NCBI GenBank assembly: GCA_030386875.1
Contig: CM059566.1
Location: 41,204,068 to 41,268,067 of the forward strand
Reading direction: 5' to 3'
Source: Morinoia aosen
Taxonomy: Eukaryota > Arthropoda > Malacostraca > Amphipoda > Talitridae
DNA: 64,000 nt
Translations under genes and position numbers: made by a program
The notes under the pieces: generated by a model
What the model was told of the DNA's origin: nothing
What the model saw: only the letters and a program-made list of their open reading frames with translations
Databases searched by the model: none
In this document: piece by piece, positions 45,801 to 57,570 of the stretch
Layout of the letters: every line of letters begins with the position of its first letter
Position numbering within the stretch: position 1 is the first letter of the stretch

Positions 45801-48800
45801 GCAGTTGGGACGAAGAAGGATAAGCAGTTGGGACGAAGAAGGAGAAGCAGTTGGGACGAAGAAGGATAAGCAGTTGGGACGAAGAATGAGAAGCAGTTGG
45901 GAAGAAGAAGGATAAGCAGTTGGGACGAAGAAGAAGAAGCAGTTGGGACGAAGAAGGAGAAGCAGTTGGGACGAAGAAGGATAAGCAGTTGGGAAGAAGA
46001 AGGAGAAGCAGTTGGGACGAAGAAGGAGAAGCAGTTGGGACGAAGAAGGATAAGCAGTTGGGACGAAGAAGGAGAAGCAGTTGGGAAGAAGAAGGAGAAG
46101 CAGTTGGGACGAAGAATGAGAAGCAGTTGGGAAGAAGAAGGAGAAGCAGTTGGGACGAAGAAGGAGAAGCAGTTGGGAAGAAGAAGGAGAAGCAGTTGGG
46201 ACGAAGAAGGATAAGCAGTTGGGACGAAGAAGGATAAGCAGTTGGGACGAAGAAGAAGAAGCAGTTGGGAAGAAGAAGGAGAAGCAGTTGGGACGAAGAA
46301 GGAGAAGCAGTTGGGAAGAAGAAGGAGAAGCAGTTGGGACGAAGAAGGATAAGCAGTTGGGAAGAAGAAGGAGAAGCAGTTGGGACGAAGAAGGAGAAGC
46401 AGTTGGGAAGAAGAAGGAGAAGCAGTTGGGACGAAGAAGGAGAAGCAGTTGGGAAGAAGAAGGAGAAGCAGTTGGGAAGAAGAAGGAGAAGCAGTTGGGA
46501 CGAAGAAGGATAAGCAGTTGGGACGAAGAAGGAGAAGCAGTTGGGAAGAAGAAGGAGAAGCAGTTGGGACGAAGAAGGATAAGCAGTTGGGACGAAGAAG
46601 GAGAAGCAGTTGGGACGAAGAAGGAGAAGCAGTTGGGACGAAGAAGGATAAGCAGTTGGGACGAAGAAGGAGAAGCAGTTGGGACGAAGAAGGAGAAGCA
46701 GTTGGGAAGAAGAAGGAGAAGCAGTTGGGAAGAAGAAGGAGAAGCAGTTGGGACGAAGAAGGAGAAGCAGTTGGGAAGAAGAAGGAGAAGCAGTTGGGAA
46801 GAAGAAGGAGAAGCAGTTGGGACGAAGAAGGATAAGCAGTTGGGACGAAGAAGGAGAAGCAGTTGGGAAGAAGAAGGAGAAGCAGTTGGGAAGAAGAAGG
46901 AGAAGCAGTTGGGACGAAGAAGGAGAAGCAGTTGGGAAGAAGAAGGAGAAGCAGTTGGGAAGAAGAAGGAGAAGCAGTTGGGACGAAGAAGGATAAGCAG
47001 TTGGGAAGAAGAAGGAGAAGCAGTTGGGACGAAGAAGGATAAGCAGTTGGGACGAAGAAGGAGAAGCAGTTGGGAAGAAGAAGGAGAAGCAGTTGGGAAG
47101 AAGAAGGAGAAGCAGTTGGGAAGAAGAAGGAGAAGCAGTTGGGAAGAAGAAGGAGAAGCAGTTGGGAAGAAGAAGGAGAAGCAGTTGGGACGAAGAATGA
47201 GAAGCAGTTGGGAAGAAGAAGGAGAAGCAGTTGGGACGAAGAAGGAGAAGCAGTTGGGAAGAAGAATGAGAAGCAGTTGGGACGAAGAAGGAGAAGCAGT
47301 TGGGACGAAGAATGAGAAGCAGTTGGGAAGAAGAAGGAGAAGCAGTTGGGACGAAGAAGGAGAAGCAGTTGGGAAGAAGAAGGAGAAGCAGTTGGGAAGA
47401 AGAAGGAGAAGCAGTTGGGACGAAGAAGGAGAAGCAGTTGGGACGAAGAAGGAGAAGCAGTTGGGACGAAGAAGGAGAAGCAGTTGGGACGAAGAATGAG
47501 AAGCAGTTGGGAAGAAGAAGGAGAAGCAGTTGGGACGAAGAAGGAGAAGCAGTTGGGACGAAGAAGGAGAAGCAGTTGGGACGAAGAAGGAGAAGCAGTT
47601 GGGAAGAAGAAGGAGAAGCAGTTGGGAAGAAGAAGGAGAAGCAGTTGGGAAGAAGAAGGAGAAGCAGTTGGGACGAAGAAGGAGAAGCAGTTGGGAAGAA
47701 GAAGGAGAAGCAGTTGGGACGAAGAAGGATAAGCAGTTGGGACGAAGAAGGAGAAGCAGTTGGGAAGAAGAAGGAGAAGCAGTTGGGACGAAGAAGGAGA
47801 AGCAGTTGGGACGAAGAAGGATAAGCAGTTGGGACGAAGAAGGAGAAGCAGTTGGGACGAAGAAGGAGAAGCAGTTGGGACGAAGAAGGAGAAGCAGTTG
47901 GGACGAAGAATGAGAAGCAGTTGGGACGAAGAAGGAGAAGCAGTTGGGACGAAGAAGGAGAAGCAGTTGGGAAGAAGAAGGATAAGCAGTTGGGACGAAG
48001 AAGGAGAAGCAGTTAGGACGAAGAAGGAGAAGCAGTTGGGACGAAGAAGGAGAAGCAGTTAGGACGAAGAAGGAGAAGCAGTTGGGACGAAGAAGGAGAA
48101 GCAGTTGGGACGAAGAAGGAGAAGCAGTTAGGACGAAGAAGGAGAAGCAGTTGGGACGAAGAAGGAGAAGCAGTTGGGAAGAAGAAGGATAAGCAGTTGG
48201 GACGAAGAAGGATAAGCAGTTGGGACGAAGAAGGAGAAGCAGTTAGGACGAAGAAGGAGAAGCAGTTAGGACGAAGAAGGAGAAGCAGTTGGGACGAAGA
48301 ATGAGAAGCAGTTGGGAAGAAGAAGGAGAAGCAGTTGGGAAGAAGAAGGAGAAGCAGTTGGGACGAAGAAGGAGAAGCAGTTGGGACGAAGAAGGAGAAG
48401 CAGTTGGGACGAAGAATGAGAAGCAGTTGGGAAGAAGAAGGAGAAGCAGTTGGGACGAAAAAGGAGAAGCAGTTGGGACGAAGAATGAGAAGCAGTTGGG
48501 ACGAAGAAGGAGAAGCAGTTGGGACGAAGAAGGAGAAGCAGTTGGGAAGAAGAAGGAGAAGCAGTTGGGACGAAGAAGGAGAAGCAGTTGGGACGAAGAA
48601 TGAGAAGCAGTTGGGAAGAAGAAGGAGAAGCAGTTGGGACGAAGAAGGAGAAGCAGTTGGGACGAAGAATGAGAAGCAGTTGGGACGAAGAAGGAGAAGC
48701 AGTTGGGACGAAGAAGGAGAAGCAGTTGGGAAGAAGAAGGAGAAGCAGTTGGGACGAAGAAGGAGAAGCAGTTGGGACGAAGAATGAGAAGCAGTTGGGA

Positions 48801-49245
48801 AGAAGAAGGAGAAGCAGTTGGGACGAAGAAGGAGAAGCAGTTGGGACGAAGAATGAGAAGCAGTTGGGACGAAGAAGGAGAAGCAGTTGGGACGAAGAAG
48901 GATAAGCAGTTGGGACGAAGAAGGATAAGCAGTTGGGACGAAGAAGGAGAAGCAGTTGGGACGAAGAAGGAGAAGCAGTTGGGACGAAGAAGGAGAAGCA
49001 GTTGGGACGAAGAAGGAGAAGCAGTTGGGACGAAGAAGGAGAAGCAGTTGGGACGAAGGAGAAGCAGTTGGGACGAAGAAGGAGAAGCAGTTGGGACGAT
49101 GAAGGAGAAGCAGTTGGGACGAAGAAGGAGAAGCAGTTGGGACGAAGAAGGAGAAGCAGTTGGGACGAAAAAGGAGAAGCAGTTGGGACGAAGAAGGAGA
49201 AGCAGTTGGGACGAAGAAGGAGAAGCAGCTGGGACGAAGATGAAA
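39868..49245. repeat. 23-bp satellite array, about 408 copies
   Basis: Unit GCAGTTGGGACGAAGAAGGA + GAA. Common variants are GGGAAGAAG, GAAGAAGAAG, GGATAAG, AATGAG and TTAGGACG. Since 23 is not a multiple of 3, each strand cycles through all frames (repeat GRRRRSSWDEEGEAVGTKKE + KQL on plus). The longest open frame reaches about 450 codons, and GATAAG units supply the stops. Variants form higher-order units: a 92-bp four-mer around 42.1-42.8 kb, a 1311-bp (57-unit) duplication (42.75-43.5 versus 44.06-44.8 kb), a 391-bp repeat near 40.35-40.95 kb, and a 184-bp eight-mer at 48.3-48.9 kb. I see no sign it is translated. Confidence 0.97.
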
Positions 49246-49682
49246 AAATGGCAGTGAACGAAGAGGCTTCAGAATCTCGATGAGGGTACAGTTGAATTTA
49301 CGGGTGCTCATTTTCGGTAAAATATGAAACTAGAGTTTCTCTGCATTCATTTCTGCCTCAAAGACATACAGAAACATCAATTCAATAATAATAAAGCATT
49401 ATACCAGGAGCACGAAAATTAAGATAAATGCATAGAAACAAATAAACTCTCTCCGTTTCAAATAAAAACCCTTCTCGTTCTTCATTTATTCCAAAATTCC
49501 AATTAACGGACTGGGGTTACATCGGCTGAGGGCTCAGGCAATCATCGATTGGTGGGGCCATCAATCGAAGGCTGCGTGAGCTCTAGCTCGACTCGACTCA
49601 GCGATTATTTCATCATACTCAGTGCAGAAATGTTGAATTCTTTATCCATTTCCATGGGAATGATAACGCACTTCATATCCTG
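49246..49682. other. Intergenic, nothing recognised
   Basis: Short unique stretch between the satellite and a hAT-type MITE. Confidence 0.5.
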
Positions 49683-49951
49683 CACGGTAGAGGAAACAAG
49701 GTAGGTTCAAACCAGTCTTTTTTATTGATGGTATGGTTTTGCTGACGTCACGGCAACGAGCCAATAGAAACGCTCATATGCATCTGGTATCACTGCTACT
49801 CCCAAATCTGGCTCCACTATTGGCCGACCGACATTGTGTTTTGGTGACGTCATAAAGTTTGTTTGAAATGAAGCCTTTCTATTGGCTAGCCAAACAAGAG
49901 GAGGGGTATTTTCTCCCATAGAAATGACCCTACCTTGTTTCCTCTACCGTG
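49683..49951. mobile_element. hAT-type MITE, reference copy
   Basis: A 269-bp element with TIRs CACGGTAGAGGAAACAAGGT and ACCTTGTTTCCTCTACCGTG. The target duplication is ATATCCTG/GTATCCTG, 8 bp with one mismatch, as hAT elements make. It has two TGACGTCA-type words and ATTGGC boxes inside, and no open frame. Confidence 0.88.
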
Positions 49952-49998
49952 GTATCCTGTATACGTCGGGCGGTACTTGTTTTTTTCTTGCTACTGAT

Positions 49999-50266
49999 CA
50001 CGGTAGGAAAAACAACGTAGGGTCATAAAATATTTTTTTTTGTCGACCGCGTGGCAATGCTGTCATGGCCAAGGAACCAATAGCAGCGCTTATAAGGCAT
50101 CTGGCAACACTGCTAGCCCCAAATCTAGCCCCACTATTGGCCTGACGATGTTTCGCAATGGTGATGTCATAAAGTTTGCTTGAGTAAAGCCGTTCTATTG
50201 GCTAGCCGAACAAGAGGAGGTGTTTTTCCCCCACAGAAATGGCTCTTCCTTGTTTTCTCTACCGTG
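49999..50266. mobile_element. hAT-type MITE copy
   Basis: A 268-bp copy 47 bp after the previous one, in the same orientation. Duplication CTACTGAT/CCACTGAT. More diverged inside; TIRs CACGGTAGGAAAAACAACGT and TTGTTTTCTCTACCGTG. Confidence 0.85.
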
Positions 50267-51997
50267 CCACTGATGGTGATTGAACATCCTTGTCGAATGA
50301 ATTTCTGGCTAAGTAGATGCTTATGCTAATGGTGATGAATCATCTTGTTTGAACAATTCAATAGATTTATTTACCATCAACATATAAACTGTTGTAAGTA
50401 AAACAGAAGAATAAACTCAATATGTAACAAACCACAATGTCACCTTCGTGGATCAAAATGTTACAAGGCCTCTGGAACAAATTATCAGGAGAAATCAAAT
50501 TCTACAGTAAACCAAGGAAGTTAATTTAGTGCATTTATGAATCCAAATAAAATTAGGATGGTCAAATCTCTCAGTATAATTTGTCGGTAATTTCAAGTAC
50601 ATGGATTCCATTGACGACAATAAATGAAACTAATGCCTTCTTGATTTAAAAAATAGCCTTCTTTCATTGGGGCAGTTTTCAACGGCTCGCATAGCATAGA
50701 GCCACAGTGTTGGACGACGGTTGTGCGCTTTGATGTTCGTCTTCGCCTCCGTCGTTTTCATTGCATGTCTCTCATACCGGTTTGTAATTGCTGTATTTAT
50801 AGTCTCATATGACTCAATTCTGTCATTGTAAAATGTTAAATATACACATCCAGTATCTTATAATTCAGCAGCTTTTGTTGTACACACAAACCACTGCATG
50901 GGGAAATTTCCCTTTTGATTTCTTTTTTTAATATTTTGGTTGCATGTACCTTGTCAAAGCGCTTAACAATTATGCCGCTAAGTGAGTTATAATTATCAAC
51001 TTGAAATTAGTTACTAATCTTTTGATTCTGAAAATTTTTTTTTATTCGTCAGGCGAGAGAAGTCTCCGACAAGCTGGGAAATGTGAATGAATACTTAACG
51101 AATAAATGTCGTAGCACAAAGTTACATTCATATAAGACTCACTCAACTGAAACAGAGCAACTGCGGCGCACGCATAAGAGAACGCTCTGAGAGAGATCTT
51201 TAGTCGATGTAGCGTGGACGATTCTAAGAAAAGACTGAGCGCGTGAATTGCTTATGCGGACGATAATCAAGACACGTTTCAATAACTTCCTGAAGAAGTT
51301 TGTTACCTCACATTCGTCTCTTTTTCAAGTTATCAATCCATGTTCGCTTTCACGCGGTGTACAAACCACCGAAATTTTGTTGAAAAAACTTGAAACATCA
51401 AAATCTTGCCTTTTATAGACTTACAGGTATAGAATTTGAAGAATTGAGTGTTTTAGTCAAAATGGGAAGTGGTTATCTTCGTATTTTATCAGATGAAGAA
51501 CTCGAACATCCTGTGATCAGTAATAACGTAACATAAAATCCACTAATATAATTTCAGTTCTGATTTAAGTGCAAAATTTACCTCTCTCGCAAGCGGTATT
51601 GTGGACACGATGTTATAAGGAGCGATTTTCTGCAAAACATTTCCTTAAGTATTAATTAAACAATATCCATGAAAACGATGCTGTTATTTTAATGGCTTAT
51701 CAAAACCAAACTAATAATGACGCAAGGAACGTCTTTTAAAATCTGGATAGCACCTTGAATGCAATCTTATTCCAATATATTTATGAAAATCTTCTCATTT
51801 TGGTTGCGACCCTGTGCCGATGCACTTCTGAAGTCTCTTTGTGAAGTTCGGAGCAGCCATCTGAATCATGTCCCGTAGAACATTGATTTCATGAGTTATA
51901 GCTGCCACCAAATCTTCGATAAATAACCTGGAAACTTGCTGCACAGGATTCCGAGTGCGCGTCCAGGCACATGCGAAGTCGCATCGTGACAATTTAA
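50267..51997. other. Intergenic; one repeat partner of the hammerhead region
   Basis: 51410-51505 is related to 14900-14995 (GAATTGAGTGTTTTAG, GGTTATCTTCGTATTTTA). No gene was supported in the rest. Confidence 0.5.
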
Positions 51998-52209
51998 CCT
52001 CAATTGGTTAAACTGAAGTTTAATATTCAACTCAAATTTGAAGTCAAATGTAGTTTGCAATTTTGAAAGTAACAAATATCAACTGGATCGTGCTTTCATT
52101 TAGTTTTGATGAAGTATTTATGAAAATCGAGTTTGTGATTACTGGTCGGTCAGCAGCATTATAAAAATCCTCTCCGTGGCCACCGGTGGCGCACGTTACG
52201 GTCAAAGTG
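51998..52209 (-). mobile_element. piggyBac-type MITE copy, reverse orientation
   Basis: TTAA flanks at 51994-51997 and 52210-52213. The right end reads CACGTTACGGTCAAAGTG and the inside carries GGCCACCGGTGGCGC. 212 bp. Confidence 0.82.
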
Positions 52210-52589
52210 TTAATTGAAATGTACAACGTAAGGATTGTGGTATGGGGAAGAATACGACGATTTGTGGATGGAGTAAATTCTCAAGTATTTTACAATGATA
52301 GGTCAGTGTTGAAAGTTCACTCGTTAAAACTGGGTTTAACTAGGAATGTAAACATCGAGTCTTATTGCAGTATCGAGAAATTCATTAAAAACACATTTAT
52401 TTTAATAGGGTTTCAAAAAATATTATAAATTCCCATAAACACTCAACAAATTATGTAATTATCGATAGTTAAAAACCTCTTTTGCAGCTCGCAAGAGGGA
52501 TCAGCTGAAGGGTTTTAGGTGCCTTCCCAGGAAATATTGAAGTTACTTCAGAACTGGGCCAGATTGCATGCGGTAGGTCGTCACAACAA

Positions 52590-52810
52590 TGTGCCCACCA
52601 CCACCACCATCTCGAACCCTACTGCACAACCTCATATCACTACACCACCACACAACACCAGACCACCACTACCCAACCCCCACCACCACACCACCACCAC
52701 CACACCACCAGACCACTACTACCCTCACCACCACCACCACACCACCAGACCACCACTACCCCCACCACCACCACCACACCACCACCACCCCCACCCCCAC
52801 CACCACTCCA
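52590..52810. repeat. CCACCACCAC microsatellite region
   Basis: Imperfect CCACCACCACACCACCAG repeats, proline/threonine/histidine-like in every plus frame. Not considered coding. Confidence 0.85.
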
Positions 52811-52858
52811 CACAGAGCATCATATCGATCGCTGCCTCCTCCACCACAAACGCGGCTC
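52805..52858 (-). CDS. Possible exon beside the CCACC array
   Basis: After GGAAGACATCTGCAG a minus-strand frame reads AAFVVEEAAIDMMLCVE with GC-rich third positions and then runs into the GT-rich repeat, where several GTGGTG or GTGTGG donors are possible. Its setting resembles exon E of gene 1, which also ends in a repeat array. There is no partner exon in a proven phase, so this is tentative. Confidence 0.25.
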
Positions 52859-53149
52859 CTGCAGATGTCTTCCTCTAAAGACCTGTTTACATCCCGTCTC
52901 TCGCGTGCTGTGTGTCGTCCACGCTCGTGTGCTGTGTGTGTCACTACCTTGACAACATCACCGAACGTACCGAAATACCGCCACTTCCCATTCGAATGTT
53001 CTTGTCCCTAACTTGTAATCTAATCTAATCAACGCTTCAGTAGTATCCAAATCCAGGGAAAAGATCGATGAATCATAAATGATAACTCAATTAAATGTGA
53101 TTGCTGAAATCATGGTATGACTAAGCTGGTCCCAAACTAAGGCTGAAAT

Positions 53150-53720
53150 CTGACGGTTTCATGGCGCTGGACAGACCGAGTTGTACCGCTCACTGTAGAC
53201 GATTATGACAAAATGTTATCATTTGGTCTCCGTGTGACGGCGGTCTTTGAACGAAGGGCGTGTTAGGGAACAGCGACAGCGACATGAAGCTATGGATCCA
53301 TTTAGCATCGCACCAACTGGTCATGCATCTGGAGGCAGCGTAATACTTTGGGGCTGGTTTCGCTGTGATGCAGATGGATCTACTCCTCTCTACAATAATA
53401 AAATGAAATCCGAGGACTATTAGCAAGTAACGGGATCTTTCAGGACGAAACTGCTCGCATTTGAATAACAAGAAATGTACAAGATTGCTTTATTACGAAT
53501 AAGGGAACATTTGAGCACATGGAGAGGCCATCACAACCTCCTGATTTAAACCCCATTACAAATTTATAGGATGAACCAGACGGGAACTTTCATGACTCAT
53601 CGCCCCTTCCTTCAACATTAACCGTTCAAGGGGCAAGTTCCTTCATACATGGATGAAAAAATGAGCTACAGACGATCCAAAATCTTGTTGAATCAATGTC
53701 GGGTGGAATGAAAGTTATTC
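53150..53720 (+). pseudogene. Decayed Tc1/mariner transposase
   Basis: Pieces in shifting frames match landmark stretches of Tc1-type transposases. RQRHEAMDPFSIAPT leads into GHASGGSVILWGWF, matching the HGGGSVMVWGCF block. Later RPSQPPDLNPITNL-DE matches the WPSQSPDLNPIENLWDE block that precedes the last catalytic residue. Several stops and frameshifts break it, and neither terminal inverted repeat was found. It is old and inactive. Confidence 0.75.
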
Positions 53721-54059
53721 GAGCTAAGGTGGTCCACTTGCTTACTAATAAATTTCTGAGACAGGCGGCATTTTTGGCCTTTTAGTGAACTCACGAACTC
53801 TTCCTTATGTATTGCATGCGTATCCATCACAGATTTATTAAAAAAGAGTCCACCTACATATATACCATAAGAATCCGTCAAAAATTCATACGTACATGGA
53901 TTTATAAATTATGTACGGATCTTTACTGTGTTTTCCATGCGTATCAACATCAGTATCGCCTTCTTCTTTAGAGTGAACAAATAGAAGTGATCACCATTCT
54001 TCCTCGAGCAAACGCACTCCTGTCTTTGCGAATCTATATAATTCCCTTTAATCCATGAC

Positions 54060-54350
54060 TACACTTTCAACTCGCATCCATGTCTGCACATTCATCTCGA
54101 ATCCCAGGGTGCTTATTCGACTCGTATCCATGTGTGCAGATTCAACTCGTACTCATGTCTGCACATTCGACTAGATTGCATTCTGGCACATTCTTCTCGT
54201 ATAATACGGCCGCTCATTCAACTCGGATCCATGTGCGAAAATCTAATTCAAATCCACGTCTGTGTATCCGGTGTATCCATGTATGTATGTACTTTCGGCC
54301 CGTATTAATGTCTGCTCATTCAACTAGTATCCTCGTCTGCGTGTGATCAA
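54060..54350. repeat. Degenerate 24-26 bp tandem repeat, about 10 copies
   Basis: Loose units around CGTATCCATGTCTGCACATT + CAACT, each different. Confidence 0.75.
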
Positions 54351-55071
54351 CTTATTCATTTTCGGGCATTCTTCATCAGTTTGAGATTCAGTTCTACAAG
54401 ATCTCTGTCACCTGATGCCGAGATGTACTATAAAATATCTCAGCCTGTATTTCTGCATTTAGCACGCTTTGTTTTTAACGTCATAATTATTGCATGAATA
54501 CTCACATGATAAGACACAGAAAAAAACGATGCAAAGTGAGCCTTCATGTGAAGTAATTCAATAATTCAGAAATCGAAATTCAAAAGAGGTGGTTCAATTC
54601 TAAATGAAACCCGAAGGAGCACTTAACTTTCCTGATGATAAATTTCAAAATACTGGCTGTAAGTTTTAAAATGTGGAGCCCTCGAGTCAGTTCCTCGAGT
54701 ATATCGCGAAAAATGACCTCGGAGACCGCGAAACATGAGCTTCTATTGGCTAAATTCAAGGCAGAAATTATTGGTCAATTTCTTAGAACCGTCCGGGCTC
54801 ATAACTCGGCTCGCTGAAATGACCTCCCTTGCGGGATTTAACACTTCGCCCCACCTGTTAAGGCTACCTGACAAGTGTGACTGAGAGGTCGCTCGAGTAC
54901 AGTTGGCAGGTATCGAGTTAGTCAGTGCTATGAAAAGTGATAAACAGTGAAAGCGTCTCTAGAGTACGTCGAGCAAGTACGTTGAGAATTAAAAAATGTG
55001 GGAGAAAGCCACTTTTTTTATGAAGAATGACACTCAAAGGACAGCGAACCCCTTTTTCTAGTGGAAATTAC
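54351..55071. other. No gene; possible promoter-like segment
   Basis: 54680-54960 is locally GC-richer than the surroundings and holds TTAGTCAGTGC, an arthropod-type initiator word, near 54918. No TATA or downstream exon supports a start there. Confidence 0.25.
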
Positions 55072-55155
55072 CTGTAACTCATTCTTCTTTAAGAACTTCA
55101 TGTTGAGTTCATTCTCTTCTACTAAGGCATACACATGGCGTAAGGACATCGAAGT
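55072..55155 (-). CDS. Possible exon (28 codons), minus strand
   Basis: A 28-codon, phase 0-0 segment: TSMSLRHVYALVEENELNMK, FLKKNELQ. The donor AGTTACAG/GTAATT is good; the acceptor CTTACATTTGAG is only fair. The sequence is coiled-coil-like. Its exit phase would fit gene 1 exon A, 18.5 kb downstream across the 23-bp satellite, but this link is pure inference. It could also be an isolated chance frame. Confidence 0.4.
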
Positions 55156-55712
55156 CTCAAATGTAAGCCATGACAACTTTTTACTGACTAGTTTTGCGCA
55201 CAAAATGCGCTATCTCGAAACTGCTGGACGTGCATGTCTTTCTAGCGGTAGTGAGGGAACGAACAGCCAAATTACGATAGCTTTTTTTATGAGTGAAATA
55301 GAAAACCGTTCAATTGTAATTTGCATAATTCTTCTAGTAGTTCTCATAAACTGCATTTTAGTGCAAAAATTACACCGCACGTTAATACTGCTTTGCATTT
55401 ACGTCATCTACTGCGTAATTTCATACAAGTGAACGCCCGCCACTACGAAGGGTTCGATGAATGCATGTATGGAACTTGTGGGGTTCAGTACCTCCAACAA
55501 TGTTAATTAAAAGCCATGACTGATGTCAATGGAGGGATATGAACGTATCTCAGAAACAGTGGGTGCGATGGAAAACTGAGTCAGACTAAAGTAATATCGT
55601 TCTGAGCAAATTAGCTCAGCTCCACAGAGCGCGGCATTAACTAGTGTCCTGGACTTCGGTGGACTGTTTAACGATAGCTTTAGCTACGTGTGCTATTTCG
55701 TTAAATTTTTAG

Positions 55713-55933
55713 CCCTTTGAACGCAATGGATTAAACTGAAGTTTAATATTCAACGTAAATTTAAAGTCAATTGTAATGATCAGTTTTAAAAATAGCGAAC
55801 ATGAACTAGGTTATTCCTTCATTCAACTTTTATTACGTATTTATGAATGCTGAGTTTGTGACTACTGGTCGGTCAGCAGCATTGTCAAAATCTCCTCCGT
55901 GCACCACCGGTGGCTCACGTTACGGTCAATGAG
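55713..55933 (-). mobile_element. piggyBac-type MITE copy, reverse orientation
   Basis: A 221-bp worn copy: TTTGTGACTACTGGTCGGTC, CACCACCGGTGGCTCACGTT and GGTCAATGAG, with TTAG/TTAT flanks. Confidence 0.75.
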
Positions 55934-56503
55934 TTATTTTGTTTGTAATTTTTTGTTTATTGTTGTAGGGGGGTATGTGACGCTTACATTTGTTTACATT
56001 TATTTGTTCATTTTCATAGAACACGTATTTTTAGTAAAATAAAGCCAGTCCTGCGTTGTGCATGAGTTCCCATTAAAAAATACACGTTTTGTATTGCTCT
56101 CCCTTCTTTTGCTATTACATTTCGATGTGCATGAATGAACGAGATTACAAATCAGTATTTCGGATGAAATTCAATCATGCTTGCTTTGTTTTTATGCCTC
56201 ACAGAAGTAATCGATTCTTCCGCTGAAAATCAGAACGGTTTCTTCGATGGTCACACTCGCACCATGAACTTCACGGCCATGAGAACTGGCAGATGCATGG
56301 CGTGTCAAGCTTCGTTTTGTTGACTTGAGACAAAATTATGGCGTGTAAAATTGCATTTGTGCCTTCTTTTTGTGTAAATTTGCTGCACAAAACTCAATCT
56401 GGGTGGCAGAACTGATATCCGTTACAGCTGCAGCCTTGCGCTCGTGCCACAATTGTGTAGCTGCGCATCAAAACTTCGTGATAGAAATGTTTGCCCTTCG
56501 AAA
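55934..56503. other. Intergenic, nothing recognised
   Basis: No supported gene or repeat. Confidence 0.5.
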
Positions 56504-56950
56504 ATATACGGTATACAATTTAAATATCTGGTATACATTTTATATATACGGTATACAATTTAAATATCTGGTATACAATTTATATATACGGTATACAATT
56601 TAAATATCTGGTATACAGTTTAAATATACAGTATACAATTTAAATATCTGGTATACAATTTATATATACGGTATACAATTTAAATATCTGGTATACATTT
56701 TATATATACGGTATACAATTTAAATATCTGGTATACAATTTATATATACGGTATACAATTTAAATATCTGGTATACAGTTTAAATATACAGTATACAATT
56801 TAAATATCTGGTATACAATTTATATATACGGTATACAATTTAAAAATCTGGTATACAGTTTAAAAATACGGTGTACAATACAATTTAAATATACAGTGTG
56901 TAATTTTAATACTCTGTATACAATTCAAAAACACGGTATACAGTTTAAGT
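56504..56950. repeat. 20-bp AT-rich minisatellite, about 22 copies
   Basis: Units GGTATACAATTTAAATATCT and GGTATACAATTTATATATAC alternate in part as 40-bp dimers. Each unit carries the palindromes GTATAC and ATTTAAAT. A block of about 180 bp is present twice (56516-56660 and 56696-56840 are near identical). Confidence 0.92.
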
Positions 56951-57570
56951 TGATAAATTGAAATAGTACGTAGCTAAAAATATAGTAATCGATTGCAAGT
57001 TTGAATGTTATTTTCTGATCATTTAGTGGCATTATTGGAATAGAATATTCATTCCATCATTTTTGCGAGGATAATTTCGATCGTATTTACATTAATTCAT
57101 AAATAAATTGATTTCATAATAACTCTTGAATAAATTCATTCTCTCGAATTTTACAATATTTAATTACCAAACCTATTTGTTCATATTTCATTATAACTCA
57201 TAAACAAATTTATTTGTTCATATTTCATAATGACCTATAAATATATTCATTCGTACAAATAAACATACTAAATCTTAAATAATGGGAAATGAACAATTCA
57301 GAATCATTTCCCATGAAGTAATTTGCTTATCTATTTTTTACATCTCCTATCTGCAACATTCCCAATAGTTCAATTGATATGAAAAGCTTGGCATTCGCTC
57401 AATTCTGTTTACAATCTAAAAAAGTATTGCAGCCATGGAAATTCAATCCATTGTCCAAGAAAATTAAACTTATTGCAAGGAAAAATATATAGCAAATATT
57501 TTCAAAATACTTCTTATCTTAAAGTAAATAATAATACTCAGTAGTTGCTTGCTTGCTCGTCCGTCTCTCT
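56951..57570. other. Intergenic, nothing recognised
   Basis: AT-rich, with three loose repeats of TTTGTTCATATTTCATAA near 57175-57235. Confidence 0.5.

Noticed and set aside
39894-49311. Dozens of open frames of 80-450 codons on both strands
   Set aside because: They are translations of the 23-bp satellite, whose unit has few stops. Copies in every frame overlap, and there is no start context, splice site or domain.
52519-53011. Pro/His-rich plus-strand frames of 119 and 140 codons
   Set aside because: Composition follows the CCACC array; the non-repeat ends show no recognisable protein.
54900-54960. TCAGT initiator as a transcription start
   Set aside because: A single short motif with no downstream coding exon on plus.
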